From NCBI GenBank assembly GCA_003446665.1, contig DMCT01000110.1, positions 1-16,658 on the forward strand: DNA of 16,658 bases, given 5' to 3'. Position 1 is the stretch's first letter. Each line of letters begins with the position of its first letter. This DNA is from Synergistaceae bacterium. GTDB lineage: Bacteria > Synergistota > Synergistia > Synergistales > Thermovirgaceae. Positions 1 to 7,700 of the stretch are shown here, piece after piece. Below the pieces are notes generated by a model that saw only the letters and a program-made list of their open reading frames with translations, had not been told where the DNA came from and did no database searches. Both the position numbers and the translations under genes were made by a program.

Positions 1-40
1 ATAAACCTTTCTTGCCGGCATTTATATCGCCCCTTGTTTT

Positions 41-59
41 TTAGGTTAGCCTAACTTAT
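41..59. promoter_or_regulatory. DtxR/IdeR-type metal-repressor box (candidate)
   Basis: The 19 bases TTAGGTTAGCCTAACTTAT match 17 of 19 positions of the DtxR/IdeR iron-box consensus as I remember it (TTAGGTTAGSCTAACCTAA); the first 15 positions are identical. On the minus strand a TATAAA hexamer at 21-26 would place the -35 near 44-49, inside the box, which is the usual geometry for repression. The minus-strand sequence at 10-5 reads AAAGGT and could be a ribosome binding site for a gene starting just left of the window. The regulated gene is therefore inferred to run leftward and is not visible. DtxR-family proteins bind such sites with Fe(II) or Mn(II). Confidence 0.55.
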
Positions 60-83
60 GACGATATACTAAACCCGCAGGCC

Positions 84-117
84 GCCGAGGTCAAGCACCT
101 TGGCTTCTTTTTCCTTT
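84..117 (+). terminator. Rho-independent terminator-like hairpin, plus strand
   Basis: GCCGAGGT (84-91) pairs with ACCTTGGC (97-104) around the five-base loop CAAGC, an 8-bp stem with one G-U pair. It is followed by a T-rich tract at 105-117 on the plus strand. On the minus strand the wobble becomes an A/C mismatch and there is no T-tract, so it is directional. It would stop rightward transcription just before the convergent CoA-binding gene. This is in tension with reading the box at 41-59 as the promoter of a leftward gene, since no plus-strand gene is visible to the left. Confidence 0.45.
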
Positions 118-119
118 AA

Positions 120-542
120 CTACTCTCCACCACCACAATAAACCTGATGGGTCATCATGAGGCAGGCACCCTTGACTACTTCATATCCCTCCTGCTTCAA
201 AGCGTCCTCGGCCTCGTCGTTTTCCGCTCCAGGCTGCATCCATACCACAAGTTTGTATGCCAGACCCCTGATATCCTCCAAAATGATCTCCTGGTTTTTC
301 GGCGAGAGGAAAAGGGCCACAATATCCACCTTTTCCGGAACTTCTTTCAGGCTTTTATAGCAGGGCAAATCGAGTATGGTATCGCCCGCAGAAGCTGGAT
401 TGACCGGGTACAAGTCAAATCCCTGCTGCTTCAGGTATGACATTACATCGTATACTGGGCGATCACGATTTCGCGATGCTCCGACGACCGCTATCTTCGA
501 AGGTTTGCAGACAAATTCTTCTATTATTTCGTCCATCTTCAT
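120..542 (-). CDS. CoA-binding domain protein (YccU-like, CoA_binding_2 family)
   Basis: A 140-residue single-domain Rossmann protein of the CoA_binding_2 family, related to the CoA-binding domain of succinyl-CoA synthetase alpha. Visible marks are the N-terminal nucleotide loop VVGASRNRDRP (about 19-29), the second strand ending YPVNP (45-49), the VDIVALF strand (72-78), VVWMQPGAEN (99-108) and the terminal ACLMMTH (126-132), where this family usually has a C-(I/L)-M-x-E/T-H pattern. Length is normal for the family. The start ATG at 542 has AAAGGAG nine bases upstream; a second in-frame ATG lies two codons in. The gene lies 63 bases downstream of the secreted-protein gene on the same strand and may be cotranscribed with it. 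Physiological role is unknown in most members. After the TAG stop the frame stays open for 16 more codons. Confidence 0.85.
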   Translation of the reverse strand: MKMDEIIEEFVCKPSKIAVVGASRNRDRPVYDVMSYLKQQGFDLYPVNPASAGDTILDLPCYKSLKEVPEKVDIVALFLSPKNQEIILEDIRGLAYKLVVWMQPGAENDEAEDALKQEGYEVVKGACLMMTHQVYCGGGE

Positions 543-577
543 GGCAGCAAACTCCTTTCTTCACCTATATTCTAAAG

Positions 578-592
578 TGGCGCTACGCGCCA
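578..592 (-). terminator. Small hairpin between two minus-strand genes, weak terminator candidate
   Basis: TGGCGC (578-583) and GCGCCA (587-592) form a perfect 6-bp stem with a three-base loop, just after the stop of the secreted-protein gene. On the minus strand it is followed by ACTTTAG, a poor T-tract. It could attenuate read-through into the CoA-binding gene or act as a processing site. A TAGAAT hexamer (minus, 569-574) lies immediately after it but has no -35 partner. Confidence 0.3.
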
Positions 593-605
593 GCTGTTTC
601 TATCC

Positions 606-989
606 TCAGGTAACAGCCATCCCTTCGATAGGACCGATCATCACGGACAACGGGATGGCCTTAAGCTGAACCTGGAACTCGACTTCCGTTTTGTCGCCAG
701 GTGCAACCCGGGCATGTTTGCCCCTTATGTTGAAGCTATCGAACTTCTCTCCTTGCAGGTCGTACAGGCTGATCATTACACCCGGTGCTATGGCATCCGA
801 AGACGAGGCATTGAACACCGTCGCCGTTCCTTTTAACAGCCCGGCTTCAGGGTCGAAAGACCAGCTTGATTCCAGCAGAATTACCTTGGTCCCAGCCGGA
901 ACAGGACAGCTTTCCTGAGCCAAAGACCCCGCAGAAAACAGCCCCACCAGCAAAACCGCTGCGAGTGCCGTAAAAACCGTTTTTTTCAT
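606..989 (-). CDS. Secreted small beta-rich protein, FxLYD-like
   Basis: A 127-residue exported protein of unknown role. A signal peptide is clear: MKK, a hydrophobic core to about residue 20, then SLA before QES, giving predicted cleavage near residue 24. There is no lipobox, so the product is probably periplasmic or secreted rather than a lipoprotein. The mature part reads as one Ig-like beta domain: GTATVFNASS, then ISLYDLQGEKF, then APGDKTEVEFQV, which resembles the FxLYD domain pattern (N-S, L-Y-D-x-x-G, P-G-x-x-x-F). That assignment is from pattern only. The preceding codon TTG (990-992) is also in frame. The ribosome site AGAGGAG lies 8 bases from the TTG and 11 from the ATG, so either may be used. 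Confidence 0.7.
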   Translation of the reverse strand: MKKTVFTALAAVLLVGLFSAGSLAQESCPVPAGTKVILLESSWSFDPEAGLLKGTATVFNASSSDAIAPGVMISLYDLQGEKFDSFNIRGKHARVAPGDKTEVEFQVQLKAIPLSVMIGPIEGMAVT

Positions 990-1056
990 CAAGGAAATCG
1001 CTCCTCTCTTTTCAAATCAAAGTCACCGAAAAACCAGTCCTGTTGCTTCCATAAAA

Positions 1057-1062
1057 ATTATA
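1057..1062 (-). promoter_or_regulatory. Minus-strand -10 box for the secreted-protein gene
   Basis: A perfect TATAAT lies on the minus strand about 70 bases upstream of the start codon of the secreted-protein gene. No good -35 hexamer sits 16-18 bases further upstream, so the call rests on the -10 alone. Confidence 0.35.
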
Positions 1063-1105
1063 ATACCTGTTCCACTTTTGCCGGGAGAGAAATGATCCGT
1101 TCTGA

Positions 1106-1133
1106 TTGCAAAAGACAAACGCAATGATAGAAT
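1106..1133 (+). promoter_or_regulatory. Promoter for the radical SAM gene
   Basis: TTGCAA (1106-1111) and TAGAAT (1128-1133) are separated by 16 bases, a sigma-70-type match of 4/6 and 5/6. Transcription would start near 1140, leaving a leader of about 145 bases before the start codon at 1285. The opposing -10 at 1057-1062 makes this a divergent promoter region. Confidence 0.45.
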
Positions 1134-1175
1134 ATAAATAAAATAGAAATTTTAAATTTGCCGTATTTGCCACCA

Positions 1176-1237
1176 TCCTGCACGGGCAAAGAGCAGGACA
1201 ACAGATCGGAACCGGATGCGAAAGAATCCGGAGCCGA
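1176..1237 (+). promoter_or_regulatory. Structured leader of the radical SAM gene (two hairpins)
   Basis: Two stems follow each other in the leader. The first pairs TCCTGC (1176-1181) with GCAGGA (1193-1198) over an 11-base loop. The second pairs CCGGAT (1212-1217) with ATCCGG (1226-1231) over an 8-base loop, extended below a 2x2 internal loop by TCGG (1206-1209) with CCGA (1234-1237). Neither is followed by a T-tract. I do not recognise a known riboswitch class. The region may be a cis-regulatory RNA or only incidental structure. Confidence 0.3.
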
Positions 1238-1284
1238 AAATTCGAATACCGTCTTATGCCTTGCTAAGGAAGGAGGATGCAGTT

Positions 1285-2748
1285 ATGGGCATGACCGCCA
1301 TGGACAGGCTCAAAGGGTTAGTATCTGCAGCACTACTGGACCAGGTTGCACGCCTGGCCGAAGAGGATGACGAAAGAAAACTGGTCGCACTCTTTGAAGC
1401 TCTTTCAAAAATTTCGCCGAACAAGTACTACAGGGAAACTACCAAGGCGCTGGCTCAGTATGCGAGAGAAAATCACCCCTTTGCAGGTGTATTCAAGCGT
1501 TTGTTTACAGAGCTGAACCCGATTTGCCGGAAAAAGATGATCATGAATTTTCTGGTGAATTTCATCATCCTGGGCCGGGCCATGATCGACAGAAAAGAAA
1601 AACAGTTAGGCGTACACCTTCCCAATTTCATAGTCATAAGCCCCACCATGCGCTGCAACCTGCATTGCAAGGGATGCTACGCCTCGGCCTATTCGAAGGA
1701 AGACGACCTCTCCTTTGATGTGTTGGACCGGGTGATAAACGAAGCCAAGGAACTGGGCATGTACTTTTTCACCTTCTCGGGCGGTGAGTGTTTTGTGAGG
1801 TCCGACCTGCTTGATCTCTGGCAAAAACATGATGACTGTTTCTTCCAAGTTTACACCAACGGCACGCTGCTTGACGAGAAGGTGACGGACCGCCTCGCCG
1901 CAATGGGGAACGTGGCTCCCGTGCTTTCCGTCGAAGGGACCCGTGAGGAGACGGATTCCCGCAGGGGCGAGGGCACTTACGACAAGGTCATGGAAAGCTT
2001 CGACCGGCTCAACCGGAAAGGGATTCTTTACGGATTCAGCGCTACCTGTACCAGAACCAGCGCAGACTACCTGGCAAGCGACGTGTTTATAGAAGAGATG
2101 CTCGGAAAAGGCTGCAAGCTGGGATGGTTCTTCCAATACATTCCGACAGGGGAAAAACCCGACCTTGAGTATATGGCTACGCCAACCCAGAGGGCGAAGC
2201 TTCATGAAAAGGTCGAGGAATGGCGAATGAAGTACCCTGTTTTCATAGGCGATTTCTGGAATGACGGACTCTACGTGGATGGCTGCATGGCAGGCGGCAC
2301 ACGCTATCTCCACATAATCTCAAACGGTGACGTGGAGCCCTGTGTTTTCGTCCACTTCGCCGTGGACAACATAAAGGAAAAGAGCCTCGTTGAGGTCTTG
2401 CAGAGCCCCTTTTTCAAGGACATAAGGGAGGCGCAGCCTTATGAGGATGACAATCTCCTGTGCCCCTGCCTTATCATCGACCACCCGGCGGTTCTCCGGG
2501 AGCTTGTCAGAGAGCATGGGGCCAGACCTACCCATCCGGGTTCGGAAAACATCCTTACCGACCTGGCCGAAGGGCTTGATGAATACAGCAGGGGGATACA
2601 CGAAGCTTTTGACCCCGTCTGGGAAACCGAGGCGCGGGCAAGGTACTTCAGGAAACTCGAGTATGAAGACAACGACGAGCGGCGCGAACGGACATTAAGA
2701 CGCATGCAACAGCGGGAAAAGCACAGGATATCACATGAAAAGAGATAG
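1285..2748 (+). CDS. Radical SAM enzyme with SPASM-like C-terminal cysteine region
   Basis: A 487-residue radical SAM protein. The [4Fe-4S]-SAM motif CxxxCxxC is at C124, C128 and C131 (MRCNLHCKGCYAS), followed by the GGE motif in FSGGE (164-168). The C-terminal part carries C334, the GDVEPC segment ending at C353, and the pair C393/C395 (LLCPC), which resembles a SPASM/twitch auxiliary cluster domain. About 115 residues of helical, charged sequence precede the core, and about 85 residues rich in Glu and Arg follow it. The start ATG at 1285 has GGAGG eight bases upstream (1272-1276); the upstream in-frame ATG at 1216 has no such site and lies inside a leader hairpin. Substrate is unknown. SPASM proteins often modify peptides, but no precursor peptide gene is visible next to it. 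tRNA-Ser follows 134 bases downstream. Confidence 0.85.
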   Translation: MGMTAMDRLKGLVSAALLDQVARLAEEDDERKLVALFEALSKISPNKYYRETTKALAQYARENHPFAGVFKRLFTELNPICRKKMIMNFLVNFIILGRAMIDRKEKQLGVHLPNFIVISPTMRCNLHCKGCYASAYSKEDDLSFDVLDRVINEAKELGMYFFTFSGGECFVRSDLLDLWQKHDDCFFQVYTNGTLLDEKVTDRLAAMGNVAPVLSVEGTREETDSRRGEGTYDKVMESFDRLNRKGILYGFSATCTRTSADYLASDVFIEEMLGKGCKLGWFFQYIPTGEKPDLEYMATPTQRAKLHEKVEEWRMKYPVFIGDFWNDGLYVDGCMAGGTRYLHIISNGDVEPCVFVHFAVDNIKEKSLVEVLQSPFFKDIREAQPYEDDNLLCPCLIIDHPAVLRELVREHGARPTHPGSENILTDLAEGLDEYSRGIHEAFDPVWETEARARYFRKLEYEDNDERRERTLRRMQQREKHRISHEKR

Positions 2749-2842
2749 AAGAACGGCTGCTTTATACCTCACCATACCCGTTCGCGACTCATGTTGAACC
2801 GCCTTAAAAAACCGCTTTTTGTGTGACCCGGCAAATATATTA

Positions 2843-2872
2843 TTGGCGTAATCCGTCTGGATTCTTTATAAT
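2843..2872 (+). promoter_or_regulatory. Promoter for tRNA-Ser
   Basis: TTGGCG (2843-2848) and a perfect TATAAT (2867-2872) are separated by 18 bases, ten bases upstream of the tRNA 5' end. The tRNA therefore appears to have its own strong promoter with a very short leader. Confidence 0.65.
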
Positions 2873-2882
2873 TGGAATCCGC

Positions 2883-2970
2883 GGAGGGCTGGCCGAGCGG
2901 TCGAAGGCGGCTGACTTGAAATCAGTTAGGCGGCGACGCCTCGGGGGTTCGAATCCCTCGCCCTCCGCCA
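2883..2970 (+). tRNA. tRNA-Ser, anticodon UGA
   Basis: A complete 88-base class II tRNA with encoded CCA. The acceptor arms GGAGGGC (2883-2889) and GCCCTCC (2960-2966) pair perfectly and are followed by discriminator G2967, as expected for serine, and CCA (2968-2970). The anticodon stem GCTGA/TCAGT encloses loop CTTGAAA, giving anticodon TGA at 2917-2919, which reads UCA and related serine codons. A long variable arm with an AGGCG/CGCCT stem and the TTCGAAT T-loop confirm the type. No intrinsic terminator was found directly after it. Confidence 0.97.
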
Positions 2971-3065
2971 GTTTGTTTTAACCTTTCGTTTTCAAGTCGG
3001 GTCGGCCATTCAGGATAATTAATTCCCTAGGGATACTTTTCGAAAAAACGTAAAGCCGTTTCATG

Positions 3066-3090
3066 AAAAAGGGGCCCGCAGGCCCCTTTC
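3066..3090 (-). terminator. Rho-independent terminator of pepA
   Basis: AAAGGGGCC (3068-3076) and GGCCCCTTT (3081-3089) form a perfect 9-bp stem with loop CGCA. On the minus strand the stem runs into five T residues. It lies about 28 bases past the pepA stop codon. It is the clearest terminator in the window. Confidence 0.85.
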
Positions 3091-3117
3091 CGTTTTGTGA
3101 ATTTTGCCAAAGGCCGG

Positions 3118-4587
3118 TTATTCGGCCCCGAACTTTTCAAGCCAGGCAAGGCATGTCCTTACGCCGAAACCTGTGGCGCCTTTTTTGTAATACCCAAACT
3201 CCTCCTTGTAGTTATCCATCCCGGCGATGTCTATGTGCACCCAGGGAATATCTTTTTCGACGAATTCCTCGAGGAACATGGCCGCCGTGATGGCGCCCCC
3301 GGTACGACCTCCCGTATTCACCACGTCGGCTATATCGGATTTGATCTTCTTTTTGAGCCGCTCGTCGTCGACAGGAAGCCTCCACATCCTTTCGCCGGTC
3401 TCGACGGACGTTTCAAGAAACTCACGCGCAATGGCTTCGTCCGGTGAAAAAAGGCCCGCGGTATACTCACCCAGGGCAACGACACATGCTCCGGTCAACG
3501 TCGCCATGTCGACCAGGGCCGAGGGTTTCTGCTCACAGGCGTAGGCAAGAACATCCGCGAGGGTAACCCTGCCTTCGGCATCGGTGTTGTCTATCTCCAC
3601 GGTTTTTCCGTTTCTCATTACGATAATGTCGTCGGGTCTGTAGGCGTTTCCTCCCGGCATATTCTCGGCGGCCCCTATCAGGCCGTGGACTTCGACCGGG
3701 GGCTTCAGGCGGCCGACGGCCTTCATGACAGCCAGTACGTTGCAGGCTCCTGTCTTGTCGCCTTTCATGGTTCTCATGTGTTCGCCAGGTTTGATGTTAA
3801 GTCCGCCGCTGTCAAAAGTAATGCCTTTTCCTACAAAGGCTACGCGCTTTTTAGTTTCATTCTCCGGCCGGTATACAAGATGGATGAGAACGGGTGGCGT
3901 CTTCGAAGCACCCCCTACCGACAACAAGCCGTTCATGCCCATTTCCTTGAGTTTTTCGGCCTGGAATATCTCGCATTCTAGGCCGCTTTCTTCGGCGAGC
4001 CGCGAAGCTTTTTCGGCCAAAACGGTGGGATTTATCACGTTACCGGGCTCATTCGCCAGATCACGTGCAAAATTCTGCGCTTCCGCCGCAATCCTGCCCT
4101 TTTCGATGGCAGCCTCGTCATCTCCTGCCACGAGTAGCTCTTCCACCTCGGGTGGGAGGTCACTTTTTTCGGAATTGGTCTTGTACTTCAAAAAGCGGTA
4201 TCCTCCGGCAATCGCTCCTTCGACGACGCGGGCTGCCTCGGTGAAACCAAGTCGCTCGAAAGCGGCGATCAAAACCGATCGAAACCGTTCCTGCATCGCC
4301 TGGCGTATAACCCCCGCGGCCGCCCGCCTCCAAGCGTCAGGCTCTTCTTTTTCCTTTTTACCTAGTCCTGCAAGGTAGACGGCACCTACTCTTCCGCCAT
4401 AAACCGGAGCCGAAATTATCGAATCCTTTCTGGCCTTGAAGGCCGTCCTTTCAATCCTGGCCCTTACTAACGGAGCGAGATCCGCCCCCAGAACCTCCAC
4501 TTTTTCCAGATCTTCCTCATGCAGCAGAAGGGCTACGACCTCTCCATCGTATCGGGAAATATCATCACCGAAAAGGCGAATATCCAT
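3118..4587 (-). CDS. pepA: Leucyl aminopeptidase, M17 family
   Basis: A 489-residue cytosolic M17 aminopeptidase that removes N-terminal residues from peptides, normally as a hexamer with two metal ions per active site. All metal and catalytic residues of E. coli PepA can be placed with identical spacing: K254 and D259 in VGKGITFDSGG, K266, D277 in MKGDKTGA, then D336, E338 and the catalytic R340 in NTDAEGR. ATLTGACVVALG follows as in the family. The variable N-terminal domain occupies about residues 1-160. Length is normal. The start ATG at 4587 has AAAGGAGGT seven bases upstream. It is a single-gene unit with its own terminator, divergent from the activase gene. It fits peptide use in an amino-acid fermenter. 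Confidence 0.95.
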   Translation of the reverse strand: MDIRLFGDDISRYDGEVVALLLHEEDLEKVEVLGADLAPLVRARIERTAFKARKDSIISAPVYGGRVGAVYLAGLGKKEKEEPDAWRRAAAGVIRQAMQERFRSVLIAAFERLGFTEAARVVEGAIAGGYRFLKYKTNSEKSDLPPEVEELLVAGDDEAAIEKGRIAAEAQNFARDLANEPGNVINPTVLAEKASRLAEESGLECEIFQAEKLKEMGMNGLLSVGGASKTPPVLIHLVYRPENETKKRVAFVGKGITFDSGGLNIKPGEHMRTMKGDKTGACNVLAVMKAVGRLKPPVEVHGLIGAAENMPGGNAYRPDDIIVMRNGKTVEIDNTDAEGRVTLADVLAYACEQKPSALVDMATLTGACVVALGEYTAGLFSPDEAIAREFLETSVETGERMWRLPVDDERLKKKIKSDIADVVNTGGRTGGAITAAMFLEEFVEKDIPWVHIDIAGMDNYKEEFGYYKKGATGFGVRTCLAWLEKFGAE

Positions 4588-4671
4588 AGGTTTACCTCCT
4601 TTGTTTCATATCTGGTCATTTATCCGTTTTCTCTCCGGATTATGGTACCACATGCTTTTGAGAAAATTGTC

Positions 4672-4677
4672 TATAAT
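4672..4677 (+). promoter_or_regulatory. -10 box of the activase gene
   Basis: A perfect TATAAT lies 48 bases upstream of the activase start codon. No good -35 is present at 16-18 bases upstream. The divergent 132-base region also has to carry the pepA promoter, where only a minus-strand CATAAT (4639-4644) was noted. Confidence 0.4.
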
Positions 4678-4719
4678 AAAAGATAAACTCACCGAGAACC
4701 GTCAACAGGAGATGGTCTG

Positions 4720-7700
4720 ATGGTCGAGCTCTATGCGGGTTTCGATATCGGTTCCTCAGCGATTCATTGCTCTGTCATAGACGAGAATCTGAATGTTGTT
4801 TACTCACCGGCGCCCAAGACACATTGCGGGCAACCCCTTGCTGTCTTGAAAGAAGCAATCTGGCCGGAGCTGGTCCAGGCCATAAATGTCACAAAACTGC
4901 GGAGTACCGCTTTCACCGGCATAGGTGCTTCCCTTTTCCCGTCCGTTTTCGAGGGTGCCCTTTACGAATACGACAGCGTCACCCTGGCCAGGGGAATCCA
5001 TCTCGTGGCTCCCGATGCCTGTGCGGCCTTTCACCTTGGTGCAAAAGACTCCTATTATTTCAACATTTCCGAAAAAAACGGCAAACCCTCTATCCTCGAA
5101 TGGGCAACCAACACCAAATGCGGGGCTGGCTCGGGAACGCTCGTGGAAAAACAGATCCGGCGGCTTTTTGTTTCCGACAGCGGGCCTTCCGGCGGGGCCC
5201 TACCGGACGGGCTTTTCCAAGCCGCTTTAAGGGAAGCTTCCGAGTATACACAGGCCCCCGGTTACAACGCCAGGTGTGGAGTGGTAATCCAGTCGGACCT
5301 CATTCACGACCAGAACGAGGGGATGCACCGGCCCCTCATTCTCGCAAAGCTTTTTCGCACGGTGGCGTCCAATTACGTCCAGGACGTAATTGGTTCCCGC
5401 TGTTTCGACCCGGACTCGAAAGTCGTCATGACCGGGGGTCTCGCCCGCATCGCACCCATTGCAGAATGGATCGGGAAACTAACGAGCACGCAAATAGAAA
5501 TACCAGGTCATTTCCTTAACGTCGGAGCCATAGGAGCCGCTATCCTCGCCGCCGAGAGGGGCAACTCGCTGGTACTGGATCCCGAAAGGATCGGCGAGGT
5601 GGCCCAAAGGGCCAGGGAAAGGCGACAATTCGCGCCATCTTTGGCCACGTCACTATCCAGGGTCCACCTGTACGAAAAGGAGCCCGTCACCATCCCGGCA
5701 GGTGCAGGATCGGCTGAAGACCCTGAAGTGGTCCTGGGCGTGGACGGAGGGTCTACGACCACTAAAGCCGTTCTTGTTCACATGGAAACAGGAGAAATCC
5801 TTGATAGCATGTACATAAGCACCCACGGGAACCCTCTGAAAGCACTTCAGGATATTATCCGCCGCTTTTCGAACAACAGGGAACGCTACTCCATCGTCGG
5901 AGTTTGTACCACGGGCTCCGCGAGAAAACTTTTTGAACGGGTTCTCGTAAGTCCCGCCAAAAGGAAGGATCTGGAATCCCGCGGATTTTCGGTCCCCGAT
6001 GCGGCAGTGGACGAAATCACCTGCCATGCCTTGGGGGTCAAGTCCTGGGACAGCGAAATCGACACAGTGTTCGAGATCGGCGGACAGGATATGAAGTTCA
6101 CCACCTTCAAGCGGGTAAACGGCAGGGCGACGGATGAGGTGCAGGAAGCGCGCATGAATTACTCGTGCCAGGCAGGCGCGGGACAAACTCTTGAGAATAT
6201 GGCGGATATCATCGCACTTGATGTACGGGATTCACTCCAGGAAGAGGCCCTCAAGGCAGAGAAGGTTCCCGTGATAGATGCGACCTGCGGTGTATTCATG
6301 GAGATGGAAGAAAATCGCCTTATTGCCGAAAATTTCTCGCGCAGTGAGATCGCAGCGGCTATAGTTCGCTCTACGGCGGCAAGCTATTTCAACAAGTTCG
6401 TGGGCGGCAGGCGGCACGTGGGCGACAAGTGCTCCTGTCAGGGCGGGCCGGCGCTTGGAAAGGCCTTTCTGGCAGCCATGGCCCAAGTCACAGGAAGCGA
6501 TATTCATGCATACCCTTACAGGGAACTTTTCGGAGCTTACGGTGCGTCACTCTGGGCCCGCAAACGGATACTGGACTGCAAGGCACGCGGTGAAAAAACA
6601 AAGACGGCTTTCAGGGGCTGGGATGTGTCCGAGGCCACCTTCTCTCACGAGGAACAAAGCTGTCGCGATTATTTCGGTGCCCTTTCCTGCGGCACACGAA
6701 ACTGTACGCTGAAAATATTCGGCATAGGCGACGAGCAAATCGTCTCCGGGGGGTTTTGCCCCCGTGGCAACAGCGAAGGAGTATCCGGCCAAAGGCGCGA
6801 TTACGTGTCGGTTTTCCATGAAATCCTCGAAAGGCATTTCGACGGCGTTGTCTATGACAATCTTGGTACAAATGCACCCGAGTACAAACCCACCATTGGA
6901 ATAAGGCGGTGCGGCTCAACCATAGACGAACACGCCGTGTGGGCGTCGGCATTGTTCAGATACCTGGGATTTTTGCCCGTTTTGTCGCCGGTCTCCGACC
7001 AGCGGATATCCTCTTTGGGAACACGCCTGGCGTCCACAGAATACTGCGTAGCCATGAAGCTGGCGACGGGACATGCCGCACTTATGGCAACCGACGAGAG
7101 GATCTCCCATATCTTCATCCCGAGCTTGATCGACACTACCAGTACCGAAGGCAGAAAACGCATGTACTGCATCTACACCGAGGCCGAAGGGTTCGTCCTG
7201 AAAGACCTCCTCGCCCTGGATGATTCCAGGCTCCTGCTTCCCGTCTGGCATCTAGGAAAGCCCGCCCAGATGGCCCGCGAGCTTCGTCGTGTCATGAAAA
7301 AAGCCGGCTACGATTTACCTATGGCTAAAATCCTCGAAGCCTTCAGGCATGCCGACGAGAAGGCCCGGATATTTTTGCGAGACCTGGCCGCGGAAGGCGA
7401 GAAATTCATGCAAAATCTGGAAATTTCTGACGAACCGGGATATGTGGGAACCGGACGGGACTACGTTCTTTTAGATCCCGAGGCATCTTCCAACTCGGGA
7501 TACATGTTTTCCAAAACCAGGGGTATGCGATACATCCCACAGATTTTCCTGCGTCACCGGTTTGAGGAAATTCCCATCGACGAGCTGGTAGACAACGAGT
7601 ACTGGAAACACAGTAAAGACATACTCCAGGCCTCGGTCTTCATCGCCAGGCAGCCGAATCTTTACCCCGTCAGGCTTATGAACTTCGCCTGCGGCCCGGA

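Noticed and set aside
1216..1284. Longer start for the radical SAM protein at ATG 1216
   Set aside because: It has no ribosome binding site and begins inside a leader hairpin, while ATG 1285 has GGAGG at ideal distance.
1606..2313. Open frame antisense to the radical SAM gene (235 codons)
   Set aside because: It overlaps the CxxxCxxC and SPASM-like coding region of a well-supported gene and shows no domain of its own.
2751..2783. Terminator after the radical SAM gene
   Set aside because: GAACGG and CCGTTC can pair but across a 21-base loop and with no T-tract, so it is not a credible terminator.
2883..2970. tRNA-Ser as an integration site for a mobile island
   Set aside because: Serine tRNAs often serve as attachment sites, but no integrase gene and no repeated copy of the tRNA 3' end were seen in the window.
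3010..3035. AT-rich palindromic stretch with AATTAATT and TCCCTAGGGA after the tRNA
   Set aside because: The palindromes are short and self-complementary by composition; no promoter pair, repeat copy or gene depends on them.
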